A stretch of DNA of 16,549 bases from Bacteroidales bacterium UBA1628 (GTDB lineage Bacteria > Bacteroidota > Bacteroidia > Bacteroidales > UBA932): positions 1 through 16,549 of the forward strand of contig DCMG01000079.1 in assembly GCA_002321335.1 (NCBI GenBank). Direction: 5' to 3'. The position numbers were made by a program, and so were the translations under genes. Under the pieces are notes generated by a model that searched no databases, was not told where the DNA came from, and saw only the letters and a list, made by a program, of their open reading frames with translations. The first letter of the stretch is position 1; each line of letters opens with the position of its first letter. This document shows positions 12,830 through 16,549 of this stretch, one piece after another.

Positions 12830-15097
12830 ATGAAAAAGAAATTGATCTTGAGTCTGATAGCCGTGGCTGGCATCGCCGCCGCGTGTGGTCAGCAAAGAGG
12901 AGTTGGAAGACAGGCCGCCGGAAATGGCGGGCCTGTCTTTCTTGATGAAAGTAAAACCATTGAGGAAAGGGTGGAAGACGCTCTTTCGAGGATGACGACC
13001 GAGGAGAAGGTTGCGATTCTTCACGCGCAGTCAAAGTTCAGCTCGGCGGGAGTGCCTCGTCTTGGCATCCCTGAGATCTGGACCACCGATGGGCCTCATG
13101 GAATCCGTCCTGAAGTCCTTTGGGACAAATGGAACCAGGCAGGATGGACGAACGACTCGTGCACGGCCTTCCCGGCTCTGACGGCCTTGGCGGCAACATG
13201 GAATACGGAGATGTCCGCCCTTTACGGCAAAAGCATCGGCGAGGAAGCCCGCTACCGCAAGAAGGACGTGCTCCTCGGACCTGGCGTGAACATCTGCAGG
13301 ACTCCTCTCAACGGACGCAGCTTTGAATATATGGGCGAGGACCCTTATCTTTCAGGACGCATGGTCGTGCCCTATGTCAAGGGTGTACAGAGCAACGGTG
13401 TGGCCGCCTGCGTGAAGCACTACGCTTTGAACAATCAGGAATATAACCGCTTCACGACTAATGTGACCGTCGATGACAGGACTCTCTACGAAATCTATCT
13501 CCCGGCGTTCAAGGCAGCTGTGCAGGAAGGAAAGGCCTGGGCGATAATGGGGTCCTACAATCTCTACAAGAATCAGTGGTGCTGCCAGAATCAGTACACC
13601 CTGAATGACATCCTTAAGGGTGAGTGGGGATTTGACGGTGTTGTCATCAGTGATTGGGGCGGAGTCCATGACACTGATCAGGCTGTGAACAACGGATTGG
13701 ACATGGAGTTCGGAACTTTCACCAACGGACTTAGCTGGTCAGCCTCCAACGCCTATGCCAACTATTACCTTTCAGGACCTTACCTTAAAGGGCTTCAAGA
13801 GGGCAAATTCTCTACTGATGTACTTGACAACAAGGCACGCAGAGTCCTCAGATTGATGTTTAGAACTGTCATGGACAAGAATCGTCCTTACGGTTCGTTC
13901 GTCAGCCCAGAGCACATTGCTGCTGCAAGAAAGATTGGTGCTGAATCCATTGTTCTTCTCAAGAACGATGGTGGCATTCTTCCGATTAAGAATGCGAAAA
14001 AGATTCTTGTGGTTGGCGAGAACGCTGTCAAGATGATGACTGTTGGTGGCGGAAGTTCTTCGCTCAAAGTTAAGAATGAGGTTTCTCCATTGGAGGGCAT
14101 TCAGGAAAGATTCGCTGACGCGGAAGTTGTCTATGAGCGCGGCTATGTAGGGGACGTCGGTGGTCAGTACAACGGTGTCACAACAGGTCAGGACCTCAGC
14201 GAGAGTCGCTCGGCTGAGAAACTGATCGCTGACGCTGTGGCCGCTGCCAAAGATGCTGATTATGTGATCTTTATAGGCGGTCTGAACAAGAGTGAACATC
14301 AGGATGCCGAGGGCGAAGATAGGGAAAGCTACGAACTGCCATATTCACAGGACACTGTCATTGAGGCTCTTGCCGCTGCCAATCCTAAGTTGGTGGTTGT
14401 GAATGTCTCCGGAAATGCTGTGGCGATGCCGTGGGTCAGCAAGGTGCCTGCGATAGTTCAGGACTGGTACCTCGGAAGCGAGGCCGGACACTCATTGGCC
14501 GATGTGCTTTCTGGAGATGTCACTCCTTCTGGTAAGTTGCCGTTCACAATCGGAGCAACTTTGGCAGACTACCCGATTCAAAGCGAGATCCAGTACCCTG
14601 GAATCCCTCGTAAAGAAACCGTTAAGATGGGTATTCAGGACAAGATTATCTACGACGAGACCTACACTGAGGGAATATTCGTGGGTTACCGTTGGTTCGA
14701 ACACAGTGCCATCAAGCCGACCTTCCCGTTCGGCTATGGACTCAGTTACACTACATTTGAATATGGCGAGCCTAAGACTTCCGGTTCTATCGACAAGGGA
14801 CTGACCGTCACCGTTCCGGTGAAGAACACAGGCTCTGTGGCCGGTGCGGAAGTTGTTCAGATCTATGTAAGCGCTCCTGAAAGCTCTGTCGAGCGTCCGG
14901 TAAAGGAACTCAAAGGATTCGGCAAGATATTCCTTGAGCCAGGCAAGTCTGGTGAGGTGAAAGTCACCTTGGACAAGGCGTCCATCAGCTATTTCGATGC
15001 CCAGAAGCATGATTGGGTGGCTGAGAAAGGAAACTACAGGATTCTTGTCGGCGCGTCATCCGAGGATATTCGTAAAACAGTTGATTTCAAATACTAA
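12830..15097 (+). CDS. Glycoside hydrolase family 3, probable lipoprotein beta-glucosidase
   Basis: GH3 enzymes release terminal beta-linked sugars from oligosaccharides with retention of configuration. Starting at ATG 12830 (755 residues) the N-terminus MKKKLILSLIAVAGIAAAC is a signal peptide ending in a lipobox-like AAAC with Cys19, so the protein is probably a lipoprotein. The TIM-barrel domain holds LSRMTTEEKVAIL, TTDGPHGIR (85-93), GPGVNICRTPLNGRSFEYMGEDPYLSG in two stretches (about 150-176), VKHYALNNQE (195-204) and the nucleophile Asp275 in VVISDWGG. The second domain includes VLLKNDGGILPI, GGGSSS and, near 494-498, EGEDR before LP, which likely holds the acid/base Glu. PFGYGLSYTTFEYG leads into a C-terminal fibronectin-III-like domain (GFGKIFLEPGKSGEVKVTL). 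The exact sugar is unknown. No SusC/SusD genes lie nearby in the window. Confidence 0.94.
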   Translation: MKKKLILSLIAVAGIAAACGQQRGVGRQAAGNGGPVFLDESKTIEERVEDALSRMTTEEKVAILHAQSKFSSAGVPRLGIPEIWTTDGPHGIRPEVLWDKWNQAGWTNDSCTAFPALTALAATWNTEMSALYGKSIGEEARYRKKDVLLGPGVNICRTPLNGRSFEYMGEDPYLSGRMVVPYVKGVQSNGVAACVKHYALNNQEYNRFTTNVTVDDRTLYEIYLPAFKAAVQEGKAWAIMGSYNLYKNQWCCQNQYTLNDILKGEWGFDGVVISDWGGVHDTDQAVNNGLDMEFGTFTNGLSWSASNAYANYYLSGPYLKGLQEGKFSTDVLDNKARRVLRLMFRTVMDKNRPYGSFVSPEHIAAARKIGAESIVLLKNDGGILPIKNAKKILVVGENAVKMMTVGGGSSSLKVKNEVSPLEGIQERFADAEVVYERGYVGDVGGQYNGVTTGQDLSESRSAEKLIADAVAAAKDADYVIFIGGLNKSEHQDAEGEDRESYELPYSQDTVIEALAAANPKLVVVNVSGNAVAMPWVSKVPAIVQDWYLGSEAGHSLADVLSGDVTPSGKLPFTIGATLADYPIQSEIQYPGIPRKETVKMGIQDKIIYDETYTEGIFVGYRWFEHSAIKPTFPFGYGLSYTTFEYGEPKTSGSIDKGLTVTVPVKNTGSVAGAEVVQIYVSAPESSVERPVKELKGFGKIFLEPGKSGEVKVTLDKASISYFDAQKHDWVAEKGNYRILVGASSEDIRKTVDFKY

Positions 15098-15108
15098 TGC
15101 GGCCTTGA

Positions 15109-16152
15109 ATGGCTAAGGGAACAGTCAATGTCGGCAGCCAGTGCCGTGAGATAATCGCTGCTGTCAAGTCAGGACAGTTCGCCCCCGTCTATCTTCTGAT
15201 GGGGGACGAACCGTACTATACGGACATGGTCTGCGATGCTCTCATCGAGAATGCCCTTGACGAGGCTTCGAGGGATTTCAACGAGACAATCTGCTATGGC
15301 TCGGACGTGGATGCGGACACGGTCATCACTGCCGCGAGACGCTTTCCGATGATGGCCGAAAGGCAGTTGGTTGTCGTGAAGGACGCTCAGGCGATGCGGG
15401 ATTTGGAGAAACTCTCGGTCTATTGCGAGAAGCCTTTGGATTCCACGGTTTTGGTCTTGCTGATGCGTGGTGCGTCTGCGGACAAGCGCAAGGCTTTGTA
15501 CAAACAAGCTTCCAAGAGTGGGATTGTCGTAGAGTCCAACGCGTTGAGGGACTATGAGATGCCATCGTGGATTGCGCAGTATTTCTCTGGCCGTGGACTG
15601 ACCATTGATCCGGAGGCAGCTGCTTTGTTGGCGGAATCCGCTGGCACAAACCTGGGACGCATAGCAGTCGAAACCGACAAGATGCTGAAAAATCTGCCGG
15701 AAGGAACGAAGCAGATAACTGTCTCAGACATCGAACGGAATGTGGGCATCAGCCGGGAGTTCAGCGTGTTTGAGTTGACAAAGGAACTGTCGGCTAAAAA
15801 CGGCCCGAAAGCCTTGCGGATAGCGGCCCGCATCGGTGAGGCCGCGAAATTCGCCATGCCTATGGCTGTAAGCGCTCTCTATACCCATTTCGCCAGAATC
15901 CTGAAATACGCCGCATTGAAGGAGAAGAGCCGCTTCCCGGACAAAACCGCCGTCGCGGCCGCCCTGCAGGGCGTGAACCCCTACTTTTGGAAGGAATACG
16001 ACACAGCTGTGGCCAACTACCCGGTCCGCAAGGCGATGGAAGTGATCTCCCTTCTTTGTGAATATGACTACAAAGGCAAGGGCGGAGAGGCCGGGGAGGC
16101 CACGCCGGGAGAATTGCTTGTTGAATTGACCAGTAAGATTTTATCTATATAA
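15109..16152 (+). CDS. holA: DNA polymerase III delta subunit
   Basis: HolA is the clamp-loader subunit that opens the beta sliding clamp during replication. The 347-residue length fits. The N-terminal block FAPVYLLMGDEPYYTDMVCDAL (in the region 24-45) is the family hallmark: a degenerate P-loop strand followed by the clamp-binding helix. Further on, DFNETICYGSDVDADTVITAARRFPMMAERQLVVVKDAQ (residues 56-94) matches the family pattern of the N.....YG.......A...PM...R.LVVV type. The C-terminal part has the expected helical collar domain (FSVFELTKELSAKNGPKALRI and onward). It begins 11 bases after the GH3 stop and ends 5 bases before the ABC gene. Its function has no link to these neighbours. Confidence 0.93.
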   Translation: MAKGTVNVGSQCREIIAAVKSGQFAPVYLLMGDEPYYTDMVCDALIENALDEASRDFNETICYGSDVDADTVITAARRFPMMAERQLVVVKDAQAMRDLEKLSVYCEKPLDSTVLVLLMRGASADKRKALYKQASKSGIVVESNALRDYEMPSWIAQYFSGRGLTIDPEAAALLAESAGTNLGRIAVETDKMLKNLPEGTKQITVSDIERNVGISREFSVFELTKELSAKNGPKALRIAARIGEAAKFAMPMAVSALYTHFARILKYAALKEKSRFPDKTAVAAALQGVNPYFWKEYDTAVANYPVRKAMEVISLLCEYDYKGKGGEAGEATPGELLVELTSKILSI

Positions 16153-16157
16153 GCTTT

Positions 16158-16549
16158 ATGAGCGAGAACATTATCGAATGCAGGGACATCTGCAAGAATT
16201 TCGGTGAGAAAGTAGCGCTTGACAAAGTCAGCGTGAACATCCCGAAAGGCGGAATTTTCGGTCTGCTCGGCCCTAACGGAGCCGGAAAGACCACTCTTAT
16301 CCGCATAATTAACCGGATAACTATTCCGAACGGAGGAGAAGTTTTGTTTGACGGGCGTCCGATAACCCAGTCAGACGTAGAGAAGATAGGCTATCTGCCA
16401 GAAGAGCGCGGGCTTTACCGCAAGATGGAGGTCGGAGATCAGGCAATGTATCTGGCCCAGTTGAAAGGCATGAGCGCTGCTGACGCTCGTAAGGCGTTGA
16501 AGGAGTGGTTTGTGCGTTTCGGAATCCAGGATTGGTGGAAGAAGAAGGT
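16158..16549 (+). CDS. ABC transporter ATP-binding protein, N-terminal part
   Basis: The first 130 codons of an ABC ATPase; the gene runs off the right edge. The Walker A motif GPNGAGKT is at residues 38-45 (Lys44). The region where the Q-loop is expected reads IGYLPEERGLYRKMEV (77-92), with PEERGLY in place of the usual Q-containing loop. That form is seen in NatA/YhaQ-like ATPases that pair with ABC-2 (NatB-type) permeases, so a permease gene should follow outside the window. The signature motif and Walker B are not inside the window. The substrate is unknown. It starts 5 bases after the holA stop. Confidence 0.88.
   Translation, partial: MSENIIECRDICKNFGEKVALDKVSVNIPKGGIFGLLGPNGAGKTTLIRIINRITIPNGGEVLFDGRPITQSDVEKIGYLPEERGLYRKMEVGDQAMYLAQLKGMSAADARKALKEWFVRFGIQDWWKKK

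Overview
The window looks like a chromosomal segment of a Bacteroidota species, probably a Bacteroidales-type gut or anaerobic lineage of roughly balanced base composition. The signs are: candidate promoters of the Bacteroidetes type (TTG, then 17-23 bases, then TAnnTTTG), few Shine-Dalgarno sites, a lipid A gene (so a Gram-negative envelope), a PMCA-type calcium pump, and a tyrosine recombinase gene overlapping a short hibernation factor gene. Species cannot be fixed from this sequence. No phage, insertion sequence, CRISPR array or recognisable defence system is present.

Left part (1-3660). The 5' end of gap (glyceraldehyde-3-phosphate dehydrogenase) leaves the window on the minus strand. 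Divergently from it run surE (nucleotidase), lpxB (lipid A disaccharide synthase) and a secreted protein of unknown function that may be a beta-propeller. The spacer after this protein carries a cluster of palindromic repeats.

Middle part (3658-9640). A membrane-anchored GH25 lysozyme-like enzyme (minus) and a YidE/AspT-type transporter with two RCK_C domains (plus) are transcribed divergently. The transporter converges with a calcium-transporting P-type ATPase (minus). Upstream of the ATPase lie a perfect bidirectional terminator and a tRNA-Ser(UGA) gene, the latter with a near-ideal promoter.

Right part (9642-16549). A D-2-hydroxyacid dehydrogenase (minus) is divergent from a run of plus-strand genes: a YczE-like membrane protein with a full promoter, a tyrosine recombinase of Xer type, hpf, a GH3 glycoside hydrolase with a lipoprotein-like signal, holA (DNA polymerase III delta) and the start of an ABC transporter ATPase. 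From the recombinase to the ABC gene the spacing is at most 11 bases, so these may be co-transcribed, although their functions are unrelated.

The most notable non-genic signals are (i) a striking excess of the hexamer GAATAT, on both strands and in all reading frames, and (ii) a family of short palindromic repeats built on CTTCGACAGGCTCAG, found between genes at 2376, 3543-3655 and (degenerate) 6269. Neither is explained by the genes. No clearly new multi-gene system was found; most genes are housekeeping.
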